A stretch of 64,000 nt of DNA, from assembly GCF_017792385.1 (NCBI RefSeq), contig NZ_CP051230.1, positions 1,240,001-1,304,000 of the forward strand. Reading direction: 5' to 3'. Positions 8,711 through 16,361 of this stretch are shown one piece after another. This stretch comes from Hyphomonas sp. GTDB taxonomy: Bacteria; Pseudomonadota; Alphaproteobacteria; Caulobacterales; Hyphomonadaceae. A program made the translations under genes and the position numbers. How positions within the stretch are numbered: position 1 is the stretch's first letter; every line of letters begins with the position of its first letter. A model generated the notes under the pieces. The model was not told the origin of the DNA and did not search any database. It saw nothing but the letters and a program-made list of their open reading frames with translations.

Positions 8711-10147
8711 CTATTTCCGGTAGTCGAGCGGCGGATCGCGGTCGCCGAGCAGGGATTTGTACTCATAGTCCGGGCCGCGGGCCTCATCGAATTCGGCGCG
8801 GGCGGTCTGGCGCAGCTTTTCATTGGTGAACAATTCCACCGCCGCCAGCGTGATCGTTTCAGCGGCGACCTGTGTGCCCTTGTGGCCGATGGACGTGCCG
8901 CTGGCAGCGACCGCCTGCCAGGAATGGGCCGGCGTGCCCGGCACCCAGGTGGCCGTGCGCAGGCCAACCGTCGGCACGGCGTAGGAGACATCGCCGACAT
9001 CGGTCGAACCATAGCCGAGCGAGACCTCGAAGGGCTGGATCTCGGCAGCCGATTCCAGCGGTTTCGACCGGTCCCCCAGCGTGGCGGCAAGGGTTTCGGC
9101 AAATTCCATTTCGGCCTCGCTATAGTCCACACCGCCGACCTTGCGCAGTTTCTCGTCCATCATCCGGGCCAGCGTCTCGTTGACGAGCAGCGGATTGTTG
9201 CCATGGATGATTTCCCATTCGACATCCGTCCCCGTGCCGAGGGCGGCGCCGCGGGCGGCATCTTCCAGACGGGTCCAGATCGCTTCGACGCCGTCTGGTG
9301 AGGGGTGGCGGACATAGTAGAAGACTTCGGCAAAGTCCGGCACGACATTGGGGGCCGACCCGCCGGAGGTGATGACGTAGTGCATGCGGGCATCCTGGGG
9401 GATGTGCTCATGCATCATGTTGGCCATCATGTTCATCGCCTCGACCCCGTCCAGCGCGGAGCGGCCCTGTTCCGGCGCGCCGGCGGCATGGGCCGACAGG
9501 CCCGAGAAGCGGAACTTGGCCGAGCGATTGGCCAGCGTCGTGTTGGCCGCAGCGGAATTGCGATCCCCCGGATGCCAGTGAATGGCGATATCGACATCCT
9601 CGAACAGGCCCGCGCGAACCATGTAGACCTTGCCGGAGCCGCCCTCTTCCGCCGGCGTGCCATAGACGCGAATACGGCCCGGCGTGCCGGTTTCCTCCAG
9701 CCAGTTGCGGATGGCGATCGCCGCCGAGACAGAACCCGCGCCGAACAGATTGTGGCCGCAGGCATGGCCCGCGCCCTTGCCGTCGACTTCCGCCCGCGTC
9801 GGCAGGGCGGCCTGGTTGATGCCGGGCAGCGCGTCCATCTCGGCCAGGAGCGCAATCACCGGCCCGCCCGTGCCATATTCCGCCACGAAGGCGGTGGGGA
9901 TGTCCGCCACGCCCGGGGTGACGGTGAATCCGGCATCAGACAGGGTCTGCTGTAACAGGGCGGAAGATTGCTCTTCCTGATAGCCAAGCTCGGCCCAGTC
10001 CCAGAGTTTCTCCGACAGCGTGGCCGTCAGCGCCGCCTGCTGGCGTGCCTCGTCCAGCGCGGCAGACTCGGCAGCATCCGGCCAGGCGGGTGTCGCGGCA
10101 CAGGCCGCAAGCAGGCAGGCAGACAGGGCGGGCAGGATGGATCGCAT
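8711..10147 (-). CDS. M20-family amidohydrolase, predicted lipoprotein (AbgB-like)
   Basis: 478-residue metallopeptidase of the M20D amidohydrolase group, closest in organisation to AbgB-type aminobenzoyl-glutamate or aminoacylase enzymes. It starts at ATG 10147 behind GGAG. The N-terminus MRSILPALSACLLAAC is a lipoprotein signal with lipobox LAAC, so it should be anchored in the periplasm. The metal-site motifs appear in order: VIALLAEMDALPG, KGAGHACGHNLFGA, TPAEEGGSGK, IHWHPGD and a dimerisation domain around FSGLSAHAAGAPEQGRSALD. It is inserted in reverse between hisB and hisH, with its stop only 12 bases from the hisB stop. The substrate is not known. Confidence 0.87.
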   Translation of the reverse strand: MRSILPALSACLLAACAATPAWPDAAESAALDEARQQAALTATLSEKLWDWAELGYQEEQSSALLQQTLSDAGFTVTPGVADIPTAFVAEYGTGGPVIALLAEMDALPGINQAALPTRAEVDGKGAGHACGHNLFGAGSVSAAIAIRNWLEETGTPGRIRVYGTPAEEGGSGKVYMVRAGLFEDVDIAIHWHPGDRNSAAANTTLANRSAKFRFSGLSAHAAGAPEQGRSALDGVEAMNMMANMMHEHIPQDARMHYVITSGGSAPNVVPDFAEVFYYVRHPSPDGVEAIWTRLEDAARGAALGTGTDVEWEIIHGNNPLLVNETLARMMDEKLRKVGGVDYSEAEMEFAETLAATLGDRSKPLESAAEIQPFEVSLGYGSTDVGDVSYAVPTVGLRTATWVPGTPAHSWQAVAASGTSIGHKGTQVAAETITLAAVELFTNEKLRQTARAEFDEARGPDYEYKSLLGDRDPPLDYRK

Positions 10148-10258
10148 GAACAGGCTCCATAATCTCGTGTATGGGGGCAAACTTGCGGCACCTTGCCCGG
10201 GGGCGCAAGGGTGCCTGCCCCCTTCCCTCACGGGTCGGGCAAGGCTAAGAGCGCGGCC

Positions 10259-10909
10259 ATGCGCCTTGTTGCCCTTATCGACTACGGATCCGGAAACCTG
10301 CATTCGGCCGGACGTGCCCTGCGCGAGGCGGCGCGGCTGGGCGGGACCGGCCATGAAATCCGCATCACGCACCGGCCCGAGGACATTCTGGCCGCAGAGC
10401 GTGTCGTGCTGCCGGGCGTCGGCCATTTTGCCGATTGCGCCGCCGGCCTGCGCGCACAAGCTGGCGTGGTCGAGGCGCTGGAAGCGGCCTGCCTGACGGG
10501 CGGCAAGCCCTTTCTGGGCATCTGTGTCGGCATGCAGCTGATGGCGGAGACCGGCCGCGAGGATGGCGCCACGCCGGGCCTTGGCTGGCTGAAGGGCGAG
10601 GTCACCCGCATCGCGCCGGGCCCCGGATACCGCATCCCGCACATGGGCTGGAACGGGCTGGCCCTGCCGGCCGCGCCGCATCCTGTCCTGTCGGGGCTGG
10701 GGGAGGATCCGCATGTCTATTTCACCCATTCCTATGCCTTTGCCGCAAGTGCGCCGGAGGATGTCGCCGCCACCGCCGGCTATGGCGCCGAGGCGATCAC
10801 CGCCGCCGTGGCGCGCGGCAATCTGTTCGGCACGCAATTCCACCCCGAAAAATCGCAAGCCACCGGCCTGCGCATCCTGTCCAACTTCCTGACCTGGGAC
10901 CCATCATGA
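10259..10909 (+). CDS. hisH: Imidazole glycerol phosphate synthase, glutaminase subunit
   Basis: Glutamine amidotransferase subunit that supplies ammonia to HisF for ring closure of the imidazole. From ATG 10259 it has 216 residues. The class-I triad is visible: C89 in FLGICVGMQ, H195 and E197 in QFHPEKS. The N-terminal IDYGSGNLHS and the oxyanion-strand VLPGVGHF are typical. The longer frame from 10193 adds residues that do not fit the family. Its last bases overlap hisA in an ATGA, so the two are translationally coupled. The synthase partner hisF lies 3.3 kb downstream, after unrelated genes. Confidence 0.96.
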   Translation: MRLVALIDYGSGNLHSAGRALREAARLGGTGHEIRITHRPEDILAAERVVLPGVGHFADCAAGLRAQAGVVEALEAACLTGGKPFLGICVGMQLMAETGREDGATPGLGWLKGEVTRIAPGPGYRIPHMGWNGLALPAAPHPVLSGLGEDPHVYFTHSYAFAASAPEDVAATAGYGAEAITAAVARGNLFGTQFHPEKSQATGLRILSNFLTWDPS

Positions 10910-11628
10910 CATTCACCCTCTTTCCCGCGATCGACTTGAAGGATGGCCAGTGCGTGCGCCTGCTGCGCGGCGAGATGGACCAGGCCACCGTCTTCTCCGA
11001 CAGCCCGGCCGACCAGGCGAAAGCCTTTCGCGAGGCGGGCTTCACCCATCTTCACGTCGTGGATCTGAACGGCGCCTTCGAGGGCAAGGCGGTGAACCGC
11101 GCGGCGGTCGAGGCGATCCTGAAAGCGACCGATGCGCCGGTGCAGCTGGGCGGCGGCATCCGCACCCGCGCGCAGATCGATGCCTGGCTGGAGGCCGGCA
11201 TTTCGCGAGTCATCCTCGGCACGGCGGCCCTGCGCGATCCGGACCTCGTCAAGGAGGCCGCCCGCGCCCTGCCCGGCAAGATCGTGGTCGGCATCGATGC
11301 GAAGGATGGCATGGTCGCGGTCGAAGGCTGGGCCGAGACCAGCGACATGAAGGCGACCGAACTGGCGAAAGCGTTCGAGGGCTGCGGCGTCGCCGCCATC
11401 GTCGCCACCGACATCGGCCGCGATGGATTGAAGACCGGCGTAAATGTTCCGTTCACGGCAGAGCTTGCCAACACGGTCTCCATCCCGGTCATCGCCTCGG
11501 GCGGTGTGGCGGGCGTCGATGATATCCGTGCGCTGATCGCAGCGGATGCCCCGATTGCGGGGAGCATTCTGGGCCGGGCGCTCTATGATGGGGATATTGT
11601 GGCGAGTGAGGTGCTTTCGGTCGTTTAA
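10906..11628 (+). CDS. hisA: ProFAR isomerase
   Basis: Isomerises ProFAR to PRFAR in histidine synthesis. 240-residue (beta/alpha)8 barrel with the two catalytic aspartates in matching halves: D10 in PAIDLKDG and the second in VGIDAKDG. Phosphate-binding loops are QLGGGIRT and VIASGGV, and the internal half-barrel duplication is evident (LHVVDLNGAF versus VATDIGRDG). The start is ATG 10906, overlapping the hisH stop by four bases. It is followed not by hisF, as in an intact operon, but by about 690 bp of dispersed repeats. Confidence 0.97.
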   Translation: MTFTLFPAIDLKDGQCVRLLRGEMDQATVFSDSPADQAKAFREAGFTHLHVVDLNGAFEGKAVNRAAVEAILKATDAPVQLGGGIRTRAQIDAWLEAGISRVILGTAALRDPDLVKEAARALPGKIVVGIDAKDGMVAVEGWAETSDMKATELAKAFEGCGVAAIVATDIGRDGLKTGVNVPFTAELANTVSIPVIASGGVAGVDDIRALIAADAPIAGSILGRALYDGDIVASEVLSVV

Positions 11629-11812
11629 GTCGGCGCATGATGTCGGTCTCCGCCATGTCAGAAGGCGAGACCGGATTGGTGGGTATCGCTTTGCTCAACC
11701 CACCCTACGCCTATCCCCCGCGTCCCCTGCGGATGCCGGGGTCTCGTGCGGTTGGTCTGCGGAGCCAGCCGCAAGAGGCTCCGGCGTGCGCCGGAGATGC
11801 GGATGAGGGGCA

Positions 11813-11940
11813 CTCCTCCCCCGCATGCGGGGGAGGTGCCGAGCCCCGCGAGGCGGAGGGGGCTGTTGCCGCGGGTCCGGAGTTCCCCCTCCGTCAGTCG
11901 GCTGCGCCGCCTGCCACCTCCCCCGCAGGCGGGGGAGGAG
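11813..11940. repeat. 128-bp element bounded by 26-bp inverted repeats (type A)
   Basis: Left arm 11813-11838 and right arm 11915-11940 are inverted copies differing at one base; each arm is itself a palindrome (CCTCCCCCGCATGCGGGGG). Inside, a GGAGGGGG near 11855 faces CCCCCTCCG near 11885, extending the stem. The right half (about 11884-11940) recurs almost unchanged at 60210-60267. No open reading frame for a transposase is present, so if mobile it would need help in trans. It could also act as a bidirectional terminator or RNA stability element after hisA. Confidence 0.75.
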
Positions 11941-11964
11941 AAGGGCACATCGTATCGTCCCGTT

Positions 11965-12071
11965 CCTGTCATCCCGGAATTTGCGTGAGCAAATATCCGG
12001 GACCCATTTGTCCTCCCGCACCCAGTGTCTGGGTCCCGGATAAATCCTGACGGATTTTCCGGGATGACAGG
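11965..12071. repeat. 107-bp nested multi-hairpin palindrome (type B)
   Basis: Bounded by a perfect 15-bp inverted repeat (CCTGTCATCCCGGAA at 11965-11979, complement at 12057-12071). Inside are three more perfect stems: ATTTGC-gtga-GCAAAT at 11979-11994, TATCCGGGACCC (11994-12005) with its complement at 12031-12042, and AAATCC-tgac-GGATTT at 12043-12058. Transcribed, it could fold into a cloverleaf-like structure. TCATCCCGG-type intergenic palindromes are known from many alphaproteobacterial genomes. Confidence 0.8.
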
Positions 12072-12131
12072 GTTGAAGACGGGACCGGGTTGGTGAGTAT
12101 CGCTGCGCCGGGCCCGCCCTGCCTCACCCCC

Positions 12132-12260
12132 CACCGTGTCCCCGGCGGATGCCGGGGTCTCGTGCGGTTTCTCCGTGTAGCCAACCGAGGGAGGCTCCGG
12201 CGCCCTGCGCTTGCGCTTGGGCCTGCTGCGGGGCGAATGCAGTGCATTCGCTTTGTCCCT
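12132..12260. repeat. Composite repeat, C unit followed by D unit
   Basis: A CACCGTGTCCCCGGCGGATG-type stem (C unit, CCGGCG...GCCGGGG hairpin, about 12132-12167) is followed at about 12203-12252 by a D unit containing CTGCGCTTGCGCTTGGGCC and the palindrome GCGAATGCAGTGCATTCGC. The same C-then-D order recurs at 61099-61222, and a C unit alone occurs at 60884-60972 and, diverged, at about 11719-11800. Confidence 0.75.
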
Positions 12261-12318
12261 CCGCAGCGCCGGGGTGAGCGGTGAAGGGACGGGCGCGCGC
12301 CCCTCTACCGGGTCCGTG

Positions 12319-13071
12319 TCAGGCGGCGGTGGATTGGGGGGTCTGGGGGCGGTGATAGCTGACGGCGCGGTTCTTGCCGCTGCGCTTGGCGGCGTAGAGC
12401 GCCTTGTCGGCGCGCGAGAGAAGGGCCGACAGGTCCGAAGTGCGGGCGCCTTCGCAATAGCCGAGGCTGATCGTGACGGCGAGCGCGCCGTCGACGGTCG
12501 GCACGGGATGGGATTCGACCAGGGCGACGAGGTGGCAGAAGGCCAGCGTGGCTGCCGCATCGGACGGGAAGATGCCCGCCAGGGCGAATTCCTCGCCGCC
12601 GAGCCGGGCAACGATACAGTCTTCCGGGGCGCGGGCATTGAGCAGGGCCGCCATTTCGCGCAGCACTTGGTCACCCACTTCATGGCCCCATTGGTCATTC
12701 ACGCGCTTGAAATTGTCGACATCGGCGATGCCGACAAAGAAGCATTTGCCGAGAAAACCGGCGCGGGCCTGCAATTGCGCGGCGGCGTCAAAGAAGGCGC
12801 GGCGATTGGGCAGGCCGGTCAGCTCGTCCATATGGGCGAGGCGGTAATTGGCGCGGGCGAAGCGTTCGGCGCGCAACCGGTCGCGCAAAACGAAGAAGCT
12901 GACCACGGGCGCGATCAGGGCCGGCAGGAGGAAAGCCATGAAGATGATGTCGGCGGCGCCAACGCGCGGCGCCAGCTGCAGCCAGGCCGATACAAAAAGG
13001 CCCGAGGCGAGGATGGACCCCACCGTGATAAGCACGCCCATACGGACGGCGTTCCTGATGTCCCCACTCAT
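12319..13071 (-). CDS. Membrane-anchored diguanylate cyclase
   Basis: About 250 residues from ATG 13071. Two transmembrane helices (about 11-31 and 40-63) anchor a cytoplasmic GGDEF domain (about 78-240) that would make c-di-GMP from two GTP. The active site is intact: GGEEF at 158-162, HMDELTGLPNRRAF at its start and DVDNFKRVND for metal and base binding. I see no clear RxxD inhibitory site five residues upstream of GGEEF, so product feedback may be weak. A GTG at 13113 would add 14 residues. It is inserted between hisA and hisF on the opposite strand, beside repeat units. Confidence 0.93.
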   Translation of the reverse strand: MSGDIRNAVRMGVLITVGSILASGLFVSAWLQLAPRVGAADIIFMAFLLPALIAPVVSFFVLRDRLRAERFARANYRLAHMDELTGLPNRRAFFDAAAQLQARAGFLGKCFFVGIADVDNFKRVNDQWGHEVGDQVLREMAALLNARAPEDCIVARLGGEEFALAGIFPSDAAATLAFCHLVALVESHPVPTVDGALAVTISLGYCEGARTSDLSALLSRADKALYAAKRSGKNRAVSYHRPQTPQSTAA

Positions 13072-13193
13072 AAGACGTCCTGTCTCCCGTTCGGCGGGCA
13101 TATGCGCAGACACGCCTTAACGTGACGGGAAAGGGAAAAGCCGGATTTTCGCGCGGCGCTTAAGCCGGCATTAGCCATAGAGGCGTCGGGCGC

Positions 13194-13382
13194 TCAGCGC
13201 GCGCGCTGGCGCGGACGATTGGCCACGCTGGTGACATGGCTGGCCACGGCCGGGATCAGGCGGGGGCTGGCCGGACGGGTGCGCCCGAGAAAGTGCAGCG
13301 TGGCGCGGCGGGCCGCATGGGCGGCGCCCGCTGTCAGGGCGGCAGTTCCGGCGGCGAGGGCGATCTGTTTCCAGAGTTTCAT
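13194..13382 (-). CDS. Small basic protein with one hydrophobic helix
   Basis: 62 residues starting MKLWKQIALAAGTAALTAGA, then an Arg-rich tail (RPRQRAR at the end). ATG 13382 has AGGAG eight bases upstream. The N-terminal 20-residue hydrophobic stretch followed by AAHAARR could be a signal anchor or a signal peptide with an AHA-like cleavage site. It is the last of three tiny genes in a row on the minus strand, each with its own ribosome binding site. The opening MKLWK resembles MNLWK of the next gene, which suggests related proteins. Function unknown. Confidence 0.55.
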   Translation of the reverse strand: MKLWKQIALAAGTAALTAGAAHAARRATLHFLGRTRPASPRLIPAVASHVTSVANRPRQRAR

Positions 13383-13447
13383 GGCAGGCTCCTGTGTGCG
13401 GTGTTCATCCAATCAATGCGCGCCCTCACCCGCCGGTTCCGAATGGA

Positions 13448-13648
13448 TCAGCGCCGCCCCGTCACCGGAGGCATCATCCGGCGGGTTTTCAGCGCATGGG
13501 CCATATCCGACAAGGTGGGCGCATCGGGGGCGCGATCCGGCAGGTCCGGGTCGAGGCGGGCATGACGCAGGCCCTGTCTGAGATAGGATTCCTCCGGCCG
13601 TGTGGCAGCCTTGTCGGCGGCGCGGCGCATCGTCTTCCAGAGATTCAT
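13448..13648 (-). CDS. Small hypothetical protein (MNLWK type)
   Basis: 66 residues, basic and mostly hydrophilic, with segments LRQGLRHARLDPDLPDRAPD and a C-terminal RRMMPPVTGRR. GGGAG lies eight bases before ATG 13648, and a TATACT hexamer on the minus strand near 13700 may be a -10 box. The first residues MNLWKTMRRA match the style of its downstream neighbour. No family recognised. The short length and overlap with frames on the other strand lower confidence, but the ribosome binding site is good. Confidence 0.5.
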   Translation of the reverse strand: MNLWKTMRRAADKAATRPEESYLRQGLRHARLDPDLPDRAPDAPTLSDMAHALKTRRMMPPVTGRR

Positions 13649-13762
13649 CTGTTGTCTCCCTTGCTTGTGGTGCGAGGGCGGGCGGAAAGCCCGCCATGCG
13701 CCAAGTATAGCACAGGGCGGACGGCAGGTTGAGTGAACAGGCGGACAGGTGACGCGCACGAG

Positions 13763-13789
13763 AAAAAGGGCCGCATCGGCTGCGGCCCC
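13763..13789 (-). terminator. Rho-independent terminator after the 13814-14023 gene
   Basis: Read on the minus strand, an 8-bp perfect stem (GGGCCGCA/TGCGGCCC, arms at 13781-13788 and 13768-13775) with a 5-base loop is followed directly by TTTTTC. It sits 25 bases past the stop of the upstream tiny gene, so that gene is probably a separate monocistronic unit. Confidence 0.8.
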
Positions 13790-13813
13790 TGTTTCGTGCG
13801 GTTCGCGCAGGCG

Positions 13814-14023
13814 TCAGTGCGCGGTGACCGGGTCGCCATGCGGGCTGGACACACCAGAATGCGGGCGGAAGCCGGTCGACCGGTCCGCGCCATTGGCGGC
13901 GGTCTCATCCTGGTTTTGGCGCAGGCGGCGCAACAGGCCCGGACCGTATTTGCGGCCAGCCAGGGCAGCGCCCGCAGCGCCCAGGACACCGGCGGCGATC
14001 ATCATTTGATTGCGGCGTTTCAT
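13814..14023 (-). CDS. Small hypothetical protein with hydrophobic N-terminus
   Basis: 69 residues: MKRRNQMMIAAGVLGAAGAA gives a basic start and a Gly/Ala hydrophobic helix, then GRKYGPGLLRRLRQNQ, then a polar, His-containing tail. AAGGAG precedes the ATG by six bases, and a strong terminator follows the stop, which together support a real gene. It resembles small single-pass or surface-exposed membrane proteins. It may be related to the two tiny genes downstream. No function known. Confidence 0.6.
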   Translation of the reverse strand: MKRRNQMMIAAGVLGAAGAALAGRKYGPGLLRRLRQNQDETAANGADRSTGFRPHSGVSSPHGDPVTAH

Positions 14024-14169
14024 GTCAGTCTCCTTCGGTTCGCTTCGGTTTCATGCGGGGCAGGATTGCCATCGCATACACACTACCAATGGACGGGCCC
14101 GGCACGGCGTTCCATGACATAGCGGCAAGGTGCTTGGCTTCAGGGCGCACGGAGGCTAAAGCCGGTGCC

Positions 14170-14937
14170 ATGAGCCTGAAGACCCGCATCATTCCCTGTC
14201 TCGACGTGAAGGACGGGCGCACCGTCAAGGGCGTCAATTTCGTTGACCTGAAAGACGCGGGCGACCCGGTGGCGCTGGCAAAGGCCTATGATGCGCAGGG
14301 GGCGGACGAGCTGTGCTTTCTCGACATTTCCGCCACGCATGAAGGCCGCGGCACGCTGATGGACATTGTCTCGGCGACGGCGGAGCAATGCTTCATGCCG
14401 CTGACCGTGGGCGGCGGCGTGCGCAGCGCGGAGAACATGGTCGCCCTTCTCCGCGCGGGCGCCGACAAGGTGGCGATCAATTCCGCCGCCGTGGCGGACC
14501 CGTCGGTGATCTCCCGCTGCGCCGCGAAAGCCGGATCGCAGGCCGTCGTCGTGGCGATAGATGCGCGGGCCGTGGGCGACCATTGGGAAATCTTCACCCA
14601 TGGCGGCCGCAAGGAAACCGGCATCGATGCGGTGGAATTTGCCAGGGAAGCCGAAGCGCGCGGGGCGGGCGAGATCCTGCTGACCAGCATGGACCGGGAC
14701 GGCACGAAATCCGGTTATGACCTGCCGCTGCTGAAGGCGATCACCGGCGCGGTGAACATTCCCGTCATTGCCAGCGGCGGGGCGGGCAAGGTGGAAGACC
14801 TGGCCCCTGCGGTGATCGAGGGCGGGGCGACGGCCGTGCTGGCCGCCTCGATCTTCCATTTCGGTGAAGCGACGATTGCCGAGGCGCGCAAGGCGCTGGC
14901 CGATGCCGGAGCACCGGTGCGGCCTCTGGCCGGCTGA
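14170..14937 (+). CDS. hisF: Imidazole glycerol phosphate synthase, cyclase subunit
   Basis: Cyclase subunit that joins ammonia from HisH to PRFAR and releases IGP and AICAR. 255-residue barrel with catalytic D12 in IIPCLDVKDGRTVKG and the second aspartate in VVVAIDAR. Phosphate loops LTVGGGVRS and VIASGGAGK and the strand LLTSMDRDGTKSGYD are canonical. ATG 14170 gives the usual N-terminus; the longer frame from 14053 does not. It is separated from hisA by 2.5 kb of repeats and minus-strand genes, so it must be expressed from its own promoter in the 146 bp upstream. Confidence 0.97.
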   Translation: MSLKTRIIPCLDVKDGRTVKGVNFVDLKDAGDPVALAKAYDAQGADELCFLDISATHEGRGTLMDIVSATAEQCFMPLTVGGGVRSAENMVALLRAGADKVAINSAAVADPSVISRCAAKAGSQAVVVAIDARAVGDHWEIFTHGGRKETGIDAVEFAREAEARGAGEILLTSMDRDGTKSGYDLPLLKAITGAVNIPVIASGGAGKVEDLAPAVIEGGATAVLAASIFHFGEATIAEARKALADAGAPVRPLAG

Positions 14938-15023
14938 GCGGCGGGACCTGCCCACGGATTCAGTTGAGCGCGGCGCGATTTGGCGCCATCTTTCCGTTCA
15001 CGCAACGCGAAAAGGGGACACGC

Positions 15024-15440
15024 ATGAAAGGACAATGCATCTGCGGCGCGGTGGAGATCACCGTACCGGACATCGAGGAGGCGGCGGTCTGCCATTGTGG
15101 CACATGCCAGCGCTGGGGCGGTGGGCCGCTGTTCACGCTGGACCATGATGGCCAGCTGGAAATTCGCGGCCAGGACCATATCACGGCCTATGCCTCATCC
15201 GACTGGGCCGAGCGGGCCTTCTGCAAGACCTGTGGCAGCCATCTCTATTACCATCTGAAGGGGCATGACCATTATGCCCTGTCTGCCGGACTGTTCCAGC
15301 AGAGCCCGGAGGTTTCCCTGAGCCAGCAGATCTTCATCGATGAAAAGCCGGACTATTATGACCTGTCGAACGACACGCCGAAACTGACCGGCGCGGAGGT
15401 TTTCGCCGCTTTCCAGGCCGCCAATGGCGAAAGCGACTAG
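15024..15440 (+). CDS. GFA (CENP-V/GFA) family zinc protein
   Basis: 138 residues with the GFA-domain cysteine pattern: C5 and C7 (CICGAV), C23, C25 and C28 (CHCGTCQRW), C67 and C70 (CKTCGSHLYY). These bind two zinc ions in the family prototype, the glutathione-dependent formaldehyde-activating enzyme. Most bacterial members have unproven substrates, and a link to formaldehyde here is only by family name. ATG 15024 is preceded by AGGGGA. Its stop shares CTAG with the convergent crotonase gene. Confidence 0.88.
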   Translation: MKGQCICGAVEITVPDIEEAAVCHCGTCQRWGGGPLFTLDHDGQLEIRGQDHITAYASSDWAERAFCKTCGSHLYYHLKGHDHYALSAGLFQQSPEVSLSQQIFIDEKPDYYDLSNDTPKLTGAEVFAAFQAANGESD

Positions 15441-16252
15441 TCGGTAAAGGCGGGCTTGCGTTTCTGCATCTCGGCGAACACCGCTTCCATCTGGTTCGGT
15501 GTACGGATGATCTTGTCCTGTTCGTCGGATTCGGCCTGCAGCAATTCGGCGTCCGTGGCATCCTGCATCATGTTGAAGATGCGCTTGGAGGCCTTGATCG
15601 CGTCGGGATTCTTGTTGGCGATCTGCTGGGCGAGCGCCATCGCATCCTCCAGCGGGGTGTCGGAGACATGGGTGGCAAAGCCCATATCCCTGGCCTCGGC
15701 GCCATTGAAGATGCGGTTCGTATAGGTCAGCTCGCGCAGCACGTCGTCGCGGACATTGCCGCGCCAGAGCGGGAAGCCGGCCATGTCGGGCACAAGGCCC
15801 CATTTCAGTTCCATGATGGCGCAGCGCGTGTCCGGGTGGACGAAGCGAATATCGGCGCCGGACAGGATCTGGAAGCCGCCACCAAAGGCCACACCATGCG
15901 CCGCCGCGATGACGGGAGCCGGAATCTCGCGCCAGCCCCACGCAACATGTTGCGCGCGATTGGCAATGCCATGCGTGCGCTCGGCCAGCGTGCTGGCGCT
16001 GCCAGTGACGCTCTTGGACTTGTCGCTGCCGGAATCGCTTCCGAGGCTGGACAGGTCGAGCCCGGCGCAGAAGGCACGCCCCTCGCCCGAGACGACCACG
16101 ACGCGCAGGCCTTTGGTCTCTTTCAGCTGGGCAATCGCCTCATTGATGCCGTCAAACATGGCGGGGTCGAGGGCGTTCATCTTGTCGGTACGGATGAAGC
16201 GGACATCGGCGATGCCGTCATCCAGCATGGTGATTGAGACCCGGTCTTTCAT
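15437..16252 (-). CDS. Enoyl-CoA hydratase/isomerase (crotonase) family protein
   Basis: 271-residue crotonase-fold protein. The oxyanion-hole segments are GRAFCAGLDLSSLG (about 59-71) and AAHGVAFGGGFQI (about 118-130). The usual hydratase glutamates are not both obvious: the second site reads IMELKWGLVPDMAGF, which keeps one Glu and an Asp as in isomerase-like members. A Ser-rich insertion follows the first motif. It probably handles an acyl-CoA in fatty acid or related degradation. It overlaps the GFA gene by four bases at the 3' ends. Confidence 0.88.
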   Translation of the reverse strand: MKDRVSITMLDDGIADVRFIRTDKMNALDPAMFDGINEAIAQLKETKGLRVVVVSGEGRAFCAGLDLSSLGSDSGSDKSKSVTGSASTLAERTHGIANRAQHVAWGWREIPAPVIAAAHGVAFGGGFQILSGADIRFVHPDTRCAIMELKWGLVPDMAGFPLWRGNVRDDVLRELTYTNRIFNGAEARDMGFATHVSDTPLEDAMALAQQIANKNPDAIKASKRIFNMMQDATDAELLQAESDEQDKIIRTPNQMEAVFAEMQKRKPAFTD

Positions 16253-16361
16253 GACTCTGTTCCTGATATGGTGGCGTTTCCTGTAGTTAAAGTGCGCCAG
16301 CGGGGCCTCGCGTCAAGCGCCCGCGCTTCCTCACGTCGCGTAAGTGCGCTATGGCGGGGAC

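Larger units (their letters stand above)
11629..12318. repeat. Gene-free repeat-rich intergenic region
   Basis: 690 bp between hisA and a diguanylate cyclase gene with no credible coding frame. It is almost completely filled by stem-loop repeat units: a type-C unit at about 11719-11800, a 26-bp inverted-repeat element at 11813-11940, a multi-hairpin element at 11965-12071 and a C+D composite at about 12132-12260. Close copies of several of these lie at 60.2 kb and 60.8-61.2 kb. Frames that cross this region are GC-rich, arginine- and proline-heavy and unlike real proteins. Confidence 0.85.

Noticed and set aside
11629..12318. CRISPR array suspected from repeated GC-rich strings
   Set aside because: Units are palindromic, of different families and not regularly spaced; there are no spacers or cas genes.
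11658..12698. 346-codon minus-strand frame across the repeat tract
   Set aside because: Built of repeat units with Arg/Pro/Ser bias and overlaps the diguanylate cyclase in another frame.
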